DNA of 64,000 bases, from NCBI GenBank assembly GCA_002448815.1, contig DKAJ01000012.1, forward strand, positions 242,039 through 306,038, given 5' to 3'. Source of the DNA: Micavibrio sp. UBA6929. Its GTDB lineage: Bacteria > Pseudomonadota > Alphaproteobacteria > Micavibrionales > Micavibrionaceae. How positions within the stretch are numbered: position 1 is the first letter of the stretch; every line of letters begins with the position of its first letter. Made by a program: the position numbers and the translations under genes. This document shows, in pieces, positions 7,958-16,234 of the stretch. Under the pieces are notes generated by a model, which saw only the letters and a program-made list of their open reading frames with translations, was not told where the DNA came from and did no database searches.

Positions 7958-8524
7958 ATGAAAGTCAATGCAATCACACTGCGCGCCGGCAATGTTATCG
8001 AACATAACGGTAAATTGTGGGTCGTCACTAAAAACGAATTGAACCAGCCCGGAAAAGGCGCGTCTGTTTCACAAATTGAAATGCGCGACATCCGCAGCGG
8101 CAACAAAGACAACGTACGCTTCCGCACGCAAGAAACTGTTGAGCGCGTCCGTCTAGAGCAATCAGATTACCAGTATCTATACGCTGAAGGCGATGACTTT
8201 CATTTTATGAACCAAGAAACGTTTGAGCAAATCATGGTCAATACTGACGTGATTGGCGCACCCGCATCATTCCTACAAGAAGGCATGATCGTCGAGGTTG
8301 AAACACACGAAGGTGAACCACTTGGCGTGCGCTTGCCTACTCATGTCACCATGGAAATCACCGAGGCCGAGCCTGTCATCAAAGGTCAGACTGCCACAAC
8401 ATCTTATAAACCTGCGCTACTTGAAAATGGCGTTAAGGTTATGGTGCCACCTTTTATCGAGGTTGGCACACGCATCGTCATCAAAACCGAAGATGGCACA
8501 TACGTCGAACGCGCAAAGGACTAA
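7958..8524 (+). CDS. efp: Translation elongation factor P
   Basis: EF-P relieves ribosome stalling at consecutive prolines. The 188-residue protein has the normal three-domain length. The loop that inserts into the peptidyl-transferase centre is NQPGKGASV with Lys33 as the candidate for beta-lysylation, as in the lysine-type EF-Ps. The two OB domains follow, ending in the conserved 'PPFIEVGTRIVIKTEDGTYV' region. It is packed between dciA (one base gap) and the inositol phosphatase (six bases), so it probably shares their transcript. No epmA or epmB lies in this window. Confidence 0.97.
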   Translation: MKVNAITLRAGNVIEHNGKLWVVTKNELNQPGKGASVSQIEMRDIRSGNKDNVRFRTQETVERVRLEQSDYQYLYAEGDDFHFMNQETFEQIMVNTDVIGAPASFLQEGMIVEVETHEGEPLGVRLPTHVTMEITEAEPVIKGQTATTSYKPALLENGVKVMVPPFIEVGTRIVIKTEDGTYVERAKD

Positions 8525-8530
8525 TATACA

Positions 8531-9328
8531 ATGGCACAAATACACCCAGAAATCCGCGTCATGATGAAGGCGGCTGAAAAAGCGGCACGCTCACTCATCC
8601 GTGACTTTGGCGAAGTTGAAAACCTGCAAGTTTCTAAAAAAGGCCCCGGTGATTTTGTATCTGCAGCCGATAAACGCGCAGAAGAAATCATTTTTGAAAG
8701 CCTAAAGCACGATCGTCCGCGCTATGGTTTCCTAATGGAAGAAAACGGCACAGTTGCTGGCGAAGAAAACACACGCTTTATTATTGATCCACTGGATGGC
8801 ACATCAAACTTTTTGCATGCATTGCCGCACTGGGCGATTTCAATTGCCCTTGAAAAAGACGGTGAAGTTATTGCAGGCGTCATTCATGACCCTGTGAAAA
8901 ACGAAGTCTTCCACGCCTTTAAAAACACAGGCGCCTTTTCAGGCCGCGCACGCCTTCGCGTGTCTGAGCGCAACGATCCTATGGCATCCGCAATCGCAAC
9001 AGGATCACCGCGCCGCACAGCCGAAAAGCAAGCACGCTTTATGAAAGAATACACCGCGATGAGCCATTTCTCACCTGGCCTGCGCCGCTTTGGCGCTGCG
9101 TCCCTTGATTTGGCTTACGTTGCAGCAGGCCGCTACGAAGGCTTTTGGGAGCGCGACCTTAAAAGCTGGGACGTTGCAGCGGGGATATTACTTGTAAAAG
9201 AAGCAGGTGGGCTTGTATCTGACCTCGATGACAAGCATAATAACCCTGTGGAAACGGGCAATGTCTTGGCAACCAATGCGGCGCTTGGCCCACAAATCAA
9301 AAAGGTTTTACAAGATACGCAAACATGA
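8531..9328 (+). CDS. Inositol monophosphatase family protein (SuhB-like)
   Basis: The 265-residue protein carries all the metal-binding marks of the IMPase family: the glutamate in 'GFLMEENG' near residue 70, DPLDGTSNF at 86-94, and WDVAAGILLVKEAGG near 213-227. These enzymes hydrolyse myo-inositol-1-phosphate or related sugar phosphates with Mg2+. In alphaproteobacteria the gene is often beside efp, as here. In E. coli the homologue SuhB also works in rRNA antitermination with NusA; whether that holds here cannot be read from the sequence. It overlaps the next gene by ATGA. Confidence 0.92.
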   Translation: MAQIHPEIRVMMKAAEKAARSLIRDFGEVENLQVSKKGPGDFVSAADKRAEEIIFESLKHDRPRYGFLMEENGTVAGEENTRFIIDPLDGTSNFLHALPHWAISIALEKDGEVIAGVIHDPVKNEVFHAFKNTGAFSGRARLRVSERNDPMASAIATGSPRRTAEKQARFMKEYTAMSHFSPGLRRFGAASLDLAYVAAGRYEGFWERDLKSWDVAAGILLVKEAGGLVSDLDDKHNNPVETGNVLATNAALGPQIKKVLQDTQT

Positions 9329-10314
9329 CATCACGCTGGATCATTTGGACTGTAATTATACTGATGGGGTTTATGCCCCATCACGTTATGGCTCAAGAAT
9401 CTGGCAACATTGAAATTAATCTCGACGTCATTAAACGCTTTGAGAAACCTGCGCCTATAACTACTGCACCAGTCAAAAAAGCACCTTCTGTTAAAAGAAA
9501 AAGTGCGGCCCAGCCTAATGCCGCGCCAGTAAAGAAGTTTATTCCTGCGCCATCGCGCAAACTCATCAGCGCATACCCAGATGGCACACTGAAGACAAAG
9601 GCTGTATTGGAATATGAACAAAGCCTGCGTGAGCTGCGTGCAAAATACTTCCCAGAACAAATTACAGCGACAAAGCCAGCCGCTGAAGACAATACTGATA
9701 AACCATCTGCCGCGAAGCCAAGCACCGCGCCACAGAAAAAAGTCGCCGCGAGCAAACCCAAATCAATTGCCCCTGCCCCGCGAAAAATTGAACCTATCCC
9801 TGCGCCATCTTACCCGCCGCCGCGTCAATCTAATGTCAAAGAAGTAAAGGCAGAGGACATTGCCCCGCCTGTGCAAACCCAAACAGTGCCGCCTAAAAAG
9901 GCATCGCAATCACACAACCAAAACACCGCCCATATCGTTCAGCAAAAAACATCTGGCGATAGCTCCGATGCGCGCGCCCCCAAACCATCAGAAATCAAAG
10001 GGCTAAAAATTGTTTCCATTGCATATATGGATGAAGAAATCGCTTTGAACGACAACGTACAATCTGCGCTTGTTTCAACGTACATACCGCGCCTAAAGGC
10101 ACAGAAATCATACCGAATTGGCTTATACTCTTACTCGTCCATCATCAATCGCAGTGACAAACAAGCACGCGCTATATCACTCGAGCGTGCTATTGCACTT
10201 AAAGATTTCCTTGTAGCCTCTGGCATTGATAAAAGACGCATCGATATCTTCCCCGCAGGAAAAAGCGAACAAGCAAGCTTTTCCGACTGGATTGATATTA
10301 TTTTACAAAAATAA
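9325..10314 (+). CDS. Secreted protein with Pro/Ala/Lys-rich linker and OmpA-like C-terminal domain
   Basis: A 329-residue protein with a signal peptide (residues about 1-23, cleavage near VMA-QE). From about 45 to 225 it is mostly Ala, Pro and Lys, apart from a short helical piece 'LEYEQSLRELRAKYFPEQI'. The last 100 residues look like a diverged OmpA/MotB peptidoglycan-binding domain: 'ARAISLERAIALKDFLVASGID' followed by 'RRIDIFPAGK'. There is no lipobox or barrel, so it would be a periplasmic protein bound to peptidoglycan by its tail. It overlaps the phosphatase gene by ATGA. The OmpA assignment is likely; the specific role is unknown. Confidence 0.72.
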   Translation: MTSRWIIWTVIILMGFMPHHVMAQESGNIEINLDVIKRFEKPAPITTAPVKKAPSVKRKSAAQPNAAPVKKFIPAPSRKLISAYPDGTLKTKAVLEYEQSLRELRAKYFPEQITATKPAAEDNTDKPSAAKPSTAPQKKVAASKPKSIAPAPRKIEPIPAPSYPPPRQSNVKEVKAEDIAPPVQTQTVPPKKASQSHNQNTAHIVQQKTSGDSSDARAPKPSEIKGLKIVSIAYMDEEIALNDNVQSALVSTYIPRLKAQKSYRIGLYSYSSIINRSDKQARAISLERAIALKDFLVASGIDKRRIDIFPAGKSEQASFSDWIDIILQK

Positions 10315-10390
10315 GCAACGCATCTTTTGCTGTTAATAGTTCAACAAAATACCGTCAAAGACTGGATTTCTAGGGGCTTCGTTGCTACAT

Positions 10391-10404
10391 CTATGTTTAC
10401 ATAG
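10391..10404. promoter_or_regulatory. Short inverted repeat upstream of dsbA-smc
   Basis: CTATG and CATAG form an exact 5-base inverted repeat with a TTTA spacer, ending ten bases before the GGAG ribosome site of the DsbA gene. It could be a small operator or simply chance; the rest of the 112-base gap after the OmpA-like gene shows no clear promoter. Low certainty. Confidence 0.2.
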
Positions 10405-10426
10405 ACAAAATTAGTGGAGAATAAAT

Positions 10427-11191
10427 ATGACCTCATCTGATAACAATCAGAAAAAATCTGGCATCGTCTTAATTATTTTGGGCGCGATCCTTGTTGCTGG
10501 ATCATTGTTTGTATACATGAACAATGGCGATAAACAAGCCGTTGCACAATCAACGCCTGCTGCGCCAATTGCAGATGGTGCTGCCGTTGAGCAAAGCAAA
10601 GACGCCGCATTAGAAGCAGCGCTTGCGCCGCGCACACTGGGCAGTGATGATGCACCTGTAAAAATCAAAGAATACGCATCCCTATCATGCGGCCACTGCG
10701 CACATTTCCACACAGAAATCTTGCCTGAATTTAAAAAGAAGTTCATTGATACAAATCAGGTTCAGTTGATTTTCTCTGAGTTCCCATTAAACAACTCGGC
10801 ATTAGAAGGCGCAATGATTGCACGCTGCTTACCTGCAGACCAATATATCGATTTCACAGGCACACTTTTTGAAAACATCGAAGATTGGGCGTATCAGGCA
10901 GATCACACACCAGGCCTAAAGAAGATTGCGAAAGAATTTGGCATGACAGATTCTTCATTTGATGCATGCTTAAAACAAGCACCACTTCGCGAAGCCCTAG
11001 TCGCACGCATGCGCGCGGCTGCTAAACAGTGGCAAATCGGCTCTACGCCAAGCTTCTTAATCGCCAATGACACTGTGATCACTGGTGCGCAAAATGCAGA
11101 TGCATTTGCCCCTGCTATTGAAAAAGCGCTTGCTGGCAAAACTGTAGAAGAGACTACAGAAACACAAACAACAACAGAGGCCGCCGAATAA
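10427..11191 (+). CDS. Membrane-anchored DsbA-family thiol:disulphide oxidoreductase
   Basis: A 254-residue thioredoxin-fold protein with one N-terminal membrane segment (about residues 12-31) and the active site CGHC at 88-91 ('SLSCGHCAHFH'). The helical insert and a later 'STPSFLIAND' cis-proline loop match the DsbA/DsbG-like group common in alphaproteobacteria. It should oxidise or isomerise disulphides in the periplasm while held in the inner membrane. The C-terminus is a Thr/Glu-rich tail. It lies directly upstream of smc, a conserved neighbourhood, with a hairpin across its stop codon. Confidence 0.9.
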   Translation: MTSSDNNQKKSGIVLIILGAILVAGSLFVYMNNGDKQAVAQSTPAAPIADGAAVEQSKDAALEAALAPRTLGSDDAPVKIKEYASLSCGHCAHFHTEILPEFKKKFIDTNQVQLIFSEFPLNNSALEGAMIARCLPADQYIDFTGTLFENIEDWAYQADHTPGLKKIAKEFGMTDSSFDACLKQAPLREALVARMRAAAKQWQIGSTPSFLIANDTVITGAQNADAFAPAIEKALAGKTVEETTETQTTTEAAE

Positions 11192-11201
11192 TAACGGCCT
11201 C
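11177..11201 (+). other. Hairpin across the dsbA stop codon
   Basis: GAGGCCG at 11177-11183 pairs exactly with CGGCCTC at 11195-11201, enclosing the TAA of the DsbA gene in the loop. It is followed by TTATAT, not a real T-run, so it is at best a weak terminator or an mRNA processing or stability element between dsbA and smc. Confidence 0.4.
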
Positions 11202-11228
11202 TTATATAAAACGTAAGAACACATCCTA

Positions 11229-14200
11229 ATGGTCCATTTTAAACGCCTGCGCTTGCAGGGATTTAAATCATTTGTCGAGAAGACAGAGCTGGAAATCAGC
11301 CCTGGCATGAACGGCATTGTTGGGCCAAATGGATGTGGTAAATCCAACCTCGTCGAGGCATTGCGCTGGGTCATGGGTGAAAGCTCAGCCAAGCGCATGC
11401 GCGGCGATGGCATGGAAGATGTTATCTTCAACGGCACAGACAACCGCAGCGCCCGCAACATCGCCGAAGTTTCCCTTCTTCTGGATAACAGCGAACGCCG
11501 CGCCCCTGCTGCCTATAACGCAAATGATGAAATTGAAATCACCCGCCGCATCGAACGCGACAAAGGGTCAAACTACCGTATCAATGGCAAATCTGTTCGC
11601 GCGCGTGATGTGCAAATGTTCTTCGCCGACAGCGTCAGCGGCGCAAATTCCCCCGCGTTGGTATCGCAAGGCCGCATTACTGAAATCATCAAAGCCAAAC
11701 CACTTGAGCGCCGCCTTATCCTTGAGGATTCTGCGGGAATTTCAGGCTTATTTGTCCGCCGCCACGAAGCCGAATTAAAACTGCGCGCCGCCGATAATAA
11801 CTTGCAACGCATCGATGATGTCATGGGATCAATGCAATCCCGCCTAAACAACCTGAAACGTCAGGTGCAACAGGCCAATCGCTACCGCAACCTCAGCGCA
11901 CAAATCAGACAACTGGAAATCGCAATCGCTACTATGGAGCATAGCGCCGCCCAAGCGAAAATTCAGCGTACAAAACAACAATTCGCCTCCGCCGAAAGCC
12001 AAGTCGCAGAAAAGCTTGCTACGGTTACGCAATTAACAAAAACGCAGAATACACAAGCGCAAGACCTGCCTGCTCTGCGTAAAAAAGAAGCCGAAGCCGC
12101 CGCCATACTGCAAAAGAAAAAGATCACTTTACAGCGCATCGAAGATAACGCCCGCCATCAGGCTCAGATGCTGGAAACCGCGCAAGAGCAATTCGCACGC
12201 TTGCAAAGCGACCAAGCGCATGAGCAAAACAATTTAAATGAAACAGACGCCCTACTCGTCAATCTGGAGCACGATCAAACAAAACTGATCGAACGCCAAC
12301 AACACGCCGAACAAGACGTCACCACAAAAGAAGAACAAAGCACCACACTGAAAGAAAAGCTTGTACAACTGGAGGAACGTTACAACGCCCTCATGCAAGG
12401 CGTCGCCGAACGCAAAGCGCGCCAAACGTCACTTGAAAATCAAATCGCGCAAAATAAACGCCGCCTAGACACCATCACGCAGCGCCGCGATCAAGCCTCG
12501 GACAATTTAAAAACACTACAAAGTGATGACAATGAAAGCGGCCTTTATGATGACATTCAAAACACCATAAAAACCCGTGAAGCCGAAGCCGAAGCGCTGC
12601 GCGAGAGACTTACCGCCTGCAAAGATACTTTAGACGCACTGAAATCACGCGTCAGTGAATCCAGCGAATCCCTTGATGAAGCCAAGCAAAAGCATAAATT
12701 CATCATGGCCGAAATTAATATGCTGGAACAATTCCTAAGCTCCCAAGACAGCAGCAGCGAACATCCAGCAATCTTAGACGACGTTACACCGCAGCCAGGA
12801 TTTGAAAAGGCACTCTCACGGGCGCTTGGCGATACGCTTATGGCATCACTTGATCAAGATGCACCGACTTACTGGCAAGCCCTCACGCAGCCTGACACAA
12901 TGCCCAGCCTTCCAGAAAGCGCCAAACCATTAAGTGATGTTGTATCCGCGCCAGCTGAGCTTGGACTCGCCCTTGCGCAAATTGGTTATGTGCCAGATGA
13001 AGACACTGGCCACGCGCTCGTTAGCGCGCTGCAAGTCGGACAAGCTCTGGTCAGCGCACAGGGCATGTACTGGCGTTGGGACGGGCTGACTATCACAGCA
13101 GACGCCGCAGATCGTAATGCCGCGCACCTAGAGCAAAAAAACAAGCTGCAAGACCTCTATGACACAAAGCCGCAGTCCGAAGACACCCTGACGCAGGCGC
13201 AAACACTGTTTGATCAAATCAGTGAAGAGTATAAGCAAGAAACGTCGACGCACGAAACACTTACCCAGAATATCCGCACAACAGAAAATGAGATAAACGC
13301 CGCGCGCATCAAAGCAGCCCAAGTCAAAGAACAGCGCGCCCGCCTTGATAGCCGCATCGAACACCTAAGCGAAACCATAAACACCGCCGAAGAAGATATT
13401 AAAACCGTGGCGGATTTGATCCGCTGGGATGAAGAGCGCCTAGAAACCCTAAGCGCCTCAGCCAAAGACAATCAAGGCGACCAAGATGTGCAAGCGATGC
13501 ATCAAGATCTTATCGCCCTGCGCAGCGCCTCTGCCGAGGCTGTGCGCGCATATGACAACGCCGTACAACAAAAAAACAGCCTGCGCGCACGCTTGCAAGC
13601 CATCGGCGACGAACGCGTTAACGCAAAAAACCGTAATATCCGTGCTCGTGAACGCCTCAAAGAACTCACTGAGCGTACACAAGAAACCGAAGCCAAGCTT
13701 AACGCCCTAAAAGAAACTCCTGCCGAGCATTCTGACGATACGGAAGAGTTGTTAATTGAGATATCAAATCTTGAAACAATCCGTAGCCGCGCGGCAGAGG
13801 ATCTCGCAACATGTGAAACATCAGTCTATGAAACAGGCCGCGCCTTAAAAGAGGCTGAAAACGCGCTTGGCGATGTCCGCGAAGAACGCGCACTAGCACA
13901 AGCCACACTGGCAAACGCAAACGAAGACCTTAAACGCATCACCGCCCATATCACGCAGCATTTCTCAATGCAGCCTGCCGAGCTTGCAACGCACGTCACG
14001 ATGGATCTGGATGATACAACCATTGACGCCCTACGCGAAAACAAAGAAGAGCTTACCCTGTCACGCGAACGTATGGGGCCGGTCAACCTGCGCGCAGACG
14101 AAGAGTTTAAAGAACTGGATGAAGAGGTCGGCACAATCCTGTCAGAGCGTGAAGACCTTGTATCCGCCATTGATGAACTGCGCGGCGGCATTCAAACCAT

Positions 14201-14699
14201 CAATACCGAAGCGCGCGAACGCCTGATGGTGGCCTTTGAAACCGTCAACGCACATTTCCAAACACTGTTTAAGCAGCTCTTTACAGGGGGCAACGCATAT
14301 CTGCAACTCGTCGGCAGCGAAGACCCGCTCGAAGCGGGACTTGAAATCTTTGCGCAGCCACCAGGCAAAGCCTTGCAGTCCCTATCCCTCCTGTCAGGAG
14401 GCGAGCAAACAATGACCTCAATCGCATTGATTTTCGGCATGTTCCTAACAAACCCATCGCCAATTTGCGTTCTTGATGAAATTGATGCGCCGCTCGACGA
14501 TGCCAATGTCGACCGCGTTTGCAACCTGTTAGAAACCATTGCCGCGCGCGGTGAAACGCGCTTTGTTATTATCACGCACCACCGCCTGACAATGGCACGC
14601 ATGGATTGCCTATACGGCGTCACCATGCAAGAGCGCGGCGTTTCGCAGCTCGTTTCCGTAGACCTACAACAAAGCTTTGACTTCATAGAGGCCGCATAA
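11229..14699 (+). CDS. smc: Chromosome segregation ATPase SMC
   Basis: The 1156-residue protein has the complete SMC architecture. Walker A GPNGCGKSN is at 32-40, two long coiled coils flank a hinge around residues 500-620, and the C-terminal head has the signature LSGGEQ followed by the Walker B/D-loop 'CVLDEIDAPLDDANV'. Its length is normal for alphaproteobacterial SMC. It would work with ScpA and ScpB (not in the window) in chromosome condensation and segregation. The ATG follows dsbA by 37 bases, and atpI starts one base after the stop, which suggests read-through into the F0 genes. Confidence 0.97.
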   Translation: MVHFKRLRLQGFKSFVEKTELEISPGMNGIVGPNGCGKSNLVEALRWVMGESSAKRMRGDGMEDVIFNGTDNRSARNIAEVSLLLDNSERRAPAAYNANDEIEITRRIERDKGSNYRINGKSVRARDVQMFFADSVSGANSPALVSQGRITEIIKAKPLERRLILEDSAGISGLFVRRHEAELKLRAADNNLQRIDDVMGSMQSRLNNLKRQVQQANRYRNLSAQIRQLEIAIATMEHSAAQAKIQRTKQQFASAESQVAEKLATVTQLTKTQNTQAQDLPALRKKEAEAAAILQKKKITLQRIEDNARHQAQMLETAQEQFARLQSDQAHEQNNLNETDALLVNLEHDQTKLIERQQHAEQDVTTKEEQSTTLKEKLVQLEERYNALMQGVAERKARQTSLENQIAQNKRRLDTITQRRDQASDNLKTLQSDDNESGLYDDIQNTIKTREAEAEALRERLTACKDTLDALKSRVSESSESLDEAKQKHKFIMAEINMLEQFLSSQDSSSEHPAILDDVTPQPGFEKALSRALGDTLMASLDQDAPTYWQALTQPDTMPSLPESAKPLSDVVSAPAELGLALAQIGYVPDEDTGHALVSALQVGQALVSAQGMYWRWDGLTITADAADRNAAHLEQKNKLQDLYDTKPQSEDTLTQAQTLFDQISEEYKQETSTHETLTQNIRTTENEINAARIKAAQVKEQRARLDSRIEHLSETINTAEEDIKTVADLIRWDEERLETLSASAKDNQGDQDVQAMHQDLIALRSASAEAVRAYDNAVQQKNSLRARLQAIGDERVNAKNRNIRARERLKELTERTQETEAKLNALKETPAEHSDDTEELLIEISNLETIRSRAAEDLATCETSVYETGRALKEAENALGDVREERALAQATLANANEDLKRITAHITQHFSMQPAELATHVTMDLDDTTIDALRENKEELTLSRERMGPVNLRADEEFKELDEEVGTILSEREDLVSAIDELRGGIQTINTEARERLMVAFETVNAHFQTLFKQLFTGGNAYLQLVGSEDPLEAGLEIFAQPPGKALQSLSLLSGGEQTMTSIALIFGMFLTNPSPICVLDEIDAPLDDANVDRVCNLLETIAARGETRFVIITHHRLTMARMDCLYGVTMQERGVSQLVSVDLQQSFDFIEAA

Positions 14700-14700
14700 A

Positions 14701-15081
14701 ATGACCAATCAAAATGATGACTTTGATCCTGAAAAACTGGATCAACTCGACAGTAAAATCAAAGATGCCGCCAACCGCGCAGGCATTTTAACCGAAGAAG
14801 AAAAACAAGAACTGGCAGAAAAACAAAAAAAAGTTATTCAAGCCAGCGCATCAGCAGGCGTTGAATTTGCCGCCGCGATTATTTTCTCCACATTATTTGG
14901 TATTTGGCTCGACAAAAAGATCGAAACCGCGCCAATTTTCATGTTGATTTTCATTATCTTGGGATCGTGCGTGGCGTTTTACAATCTCTACCGTACGTCA
15001 GAAAGTTTAAATTCTTCATCCAATGATGCGGATTCGCGGTTGCATCAGGATGAAAAAAAAGCTAAAAAGACGCCGGATTGA
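14701..15081 (+). CDS. atpI: F0F1 ATP synthase assembly protein AtpI family
   Basis: A 126-residue protein with a charged, helical N-terminus and two membrane segments (about residues 55-75 and 80-100) separated by a short 'LDKKIETAP' loop, the usual AtpI arrangement. The glycine in 'TLFGIWLD' is the family mark. It precedes the a-subunit gene as in most F0 operons and probably helps c-ring assembly or Mg2+ supply. It begins one base after the smc stop, so its translation may be coupled to smc. Confidence 0.85.
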   Translation: MTNQNDDFDPEKLDQLDSKIKDAANRAGILTEEEKQELAEKQKKVIQASASAGVEFAAAIIFSTLFGIWLDKKIETAPIFMLIFIILGSCVAFYNLYRTSESLNSSSNDADSRLHQDEKKAKKTPD

Positions 15082-15087
15082 GAGTGA

Positions 15088-15107
15088 ATCGCCGATTTTG
15101 GGGCGAT
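15088..15107 (+). other. Small hairpin between atpI and atpB
   Basis: ATCGCC (15088-15093) and GGCGAT (15102-15107) are exact complements around an 8-base loop. No T-run follows, so it is not a terminator. It may adjust mRNA stability between atpI and the F0 genes. Confidence 0.3.
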
Positions 15108-15141
15108 GATTTGAGAAAACAAATAAACGAAGAGCAATAAT

Positions 15142-15894
15142 TTGGCACTGAACCCTATACATCAGTTTATTATCGAACCACAGATCGAGCTTAGCGCCGC
15201 TGGTTTCGACATTTCATTTACAAACTCATCTCTATGGATGGTTATCTCTGCTGTGACCGCCGTTGGCTTCATGATGATGTCAACTGGCAGCCGTTCTTTG
15301 GTTCCAGGTCGTCTGCAAATGATTTCAGAAATGATGTATGAATTTATCGCAGGGATGATCCGCGATAATATCGGCTCGCACGGCCGCCAATACTTCCCTT
15401 TTATCTTTACCCTATTCATGATGGTTTTGATGGGTAACGTTCTAGGTCTTATCCCTTACTCATTTACGTTCACCAGCCACATCGCCGTAACGGGCGCGCT
15501 GGCGATCATGGTCTTTTTAATGGTCACAATTTATGGTTTTGCTAATCACGGTCTTAAATTCCTCAGCATCCTGTCACCACCAGGCGTGCCGTTTGCCCTT
15601 AAGTTCCTGATCATCCCTATCGAGCTTTTATCCTTTTTAATGCGTCCATTTACGTTGGCTGTTCGTTTGTTTGCCAACATGATGGCTGGCCACATGGTAT
15701 TGAAAATTTTCGCAAGTTTTGCTGCCATGGCTGTTGCCGGTATGGGCGTCGCAGGTGTCTTCGTTGGTGCATTGCCAGTTTTGGTTAATGTTGCCATGTT
15801 GTGCCTGGAACTCCTGGTTGCTTTCCTGCAGGCTTATGTATTCGCAATTCTTAGCTGCGTTTACCTAAAAGACACTGTGGATCTGCATCACTAA
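15142..15894 (+). CDS. atpB: ATP synthase F0 subunit a
   Basis: The 250-residue membrane protein forms the proton half-channels against the c-ring. The essential arginine is R175 in LAVRLFANM, preceded by 'PIELLSFLMRPFT'; the last helix has 'LLVAFLQAYVFAILSCVYL'. The N-terminus 'NPIHQFIIEPQI' matches alphaproteobacterial homologues, which supports the TTG start at 15142 even though the codon is weak. It is the first gene of the F0 set a-c-b'-b. The F1 genes are elsewhere, as is usual in this class. Confidence 0.96.
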   Translation: MALNPIHQFIIEPQIELSAAGFDISFTNSSLWMVISAVTAVGFMMMSTGSRSLVPGRLQMISEMMYEFIAGMIRDNIGSHGRQYFPFIFTLFMMVLMGNVLGLIPYSFTFTSHIAVTGALAIMVFLMVTIYGFANHGLKFLSILSPPGVPFALKFLIIPIELLSFLMRPFTLAVRLFANMMAGHMVLKIFASFAAMAVAGMGVAGVFVGALPVLVNVAMLCLELLVAFLQAYVFAILSCVYLKDTVDLHH

Positions 15895-15946
15895 AATTTA
15901 ATGAAAAACTGAATACATTTTTTAAACCAACGGAAGGAAACTAAAA

Positions 15947-16171
15947 ATGGAAATTGATGCTGTAAAATTGATCGCTGCTGCTTTGGCTCTTGTGCCTATG
16001 TTTGGCGTTGCTTTGGCAATGGGTAACATCTTCTCATCATACAATGATGCAGTAGGCCGCAACCCAACATCTGCTGAAGTTCTAGATAAAAAATTCTTTA
16101 TCTCAGCCGCTTTGACAGAAGCCTTGGCACTGCTTGCATTCGCAATCTCTGCCTTTATTCTTGTTGGCTAA
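15947..16171 (+). CDS. atpE: ATP synthase F0 subunit c
   Basis: A 74-residue hairpin of two membrane helices that forms the rotor ring. The polar loop is GRNPTS (RNP at 38-40), and the ion-binding carboxylate is Glu58 in helix 2 ('AALTEALAL'); no Na+ ligand set is evident, so it should carry protons. In helix 1 the usual GxGxGxG appears as G20-V-A22-L-A24-M-G26, with Pro17 just before it. Ala in this motif is known to favour larger rings. It has a strong GGAAGG ribosome site in an A-rich leader, fitting high expression. Confidence 0.96.
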   Translation: MEIDAVKLIAAALALVPMFGVALAMGNIFSSYNDAVGRNPTSAEVLDKKFFISAALTEALALLAFAISAFILVG

Positions 16172-16181
16172 TTTTGCGTAA

Positions 16182-16203
16182 AGCCTAGCCCTCGTGCTAG
16201 GCT
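16182..16203 (+). other. Perfect hairpin between atpE and atpF'
   Basis: AGCCTAGC and GCTAGGCT are exact 8-base complements with a CCTCGT loop, eleven bases after the atpE stop. There is no T-run. Such hairpins after the c-subunit gene often shield the upstream mRNA from 3' exonucleases, which would raise c relative to the other subunits. The structure is seen; its function is inference. Confidence 0.55.
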
Positions 16204-16234
16204 CCGCTTTAATCTTCTATTACAGGACTATATA

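Noticed and set aside
14192..14686. 164-codon minus-strand frame within smc
   Set aside because: Antisense to the conserved SMC head domain; no own motif.
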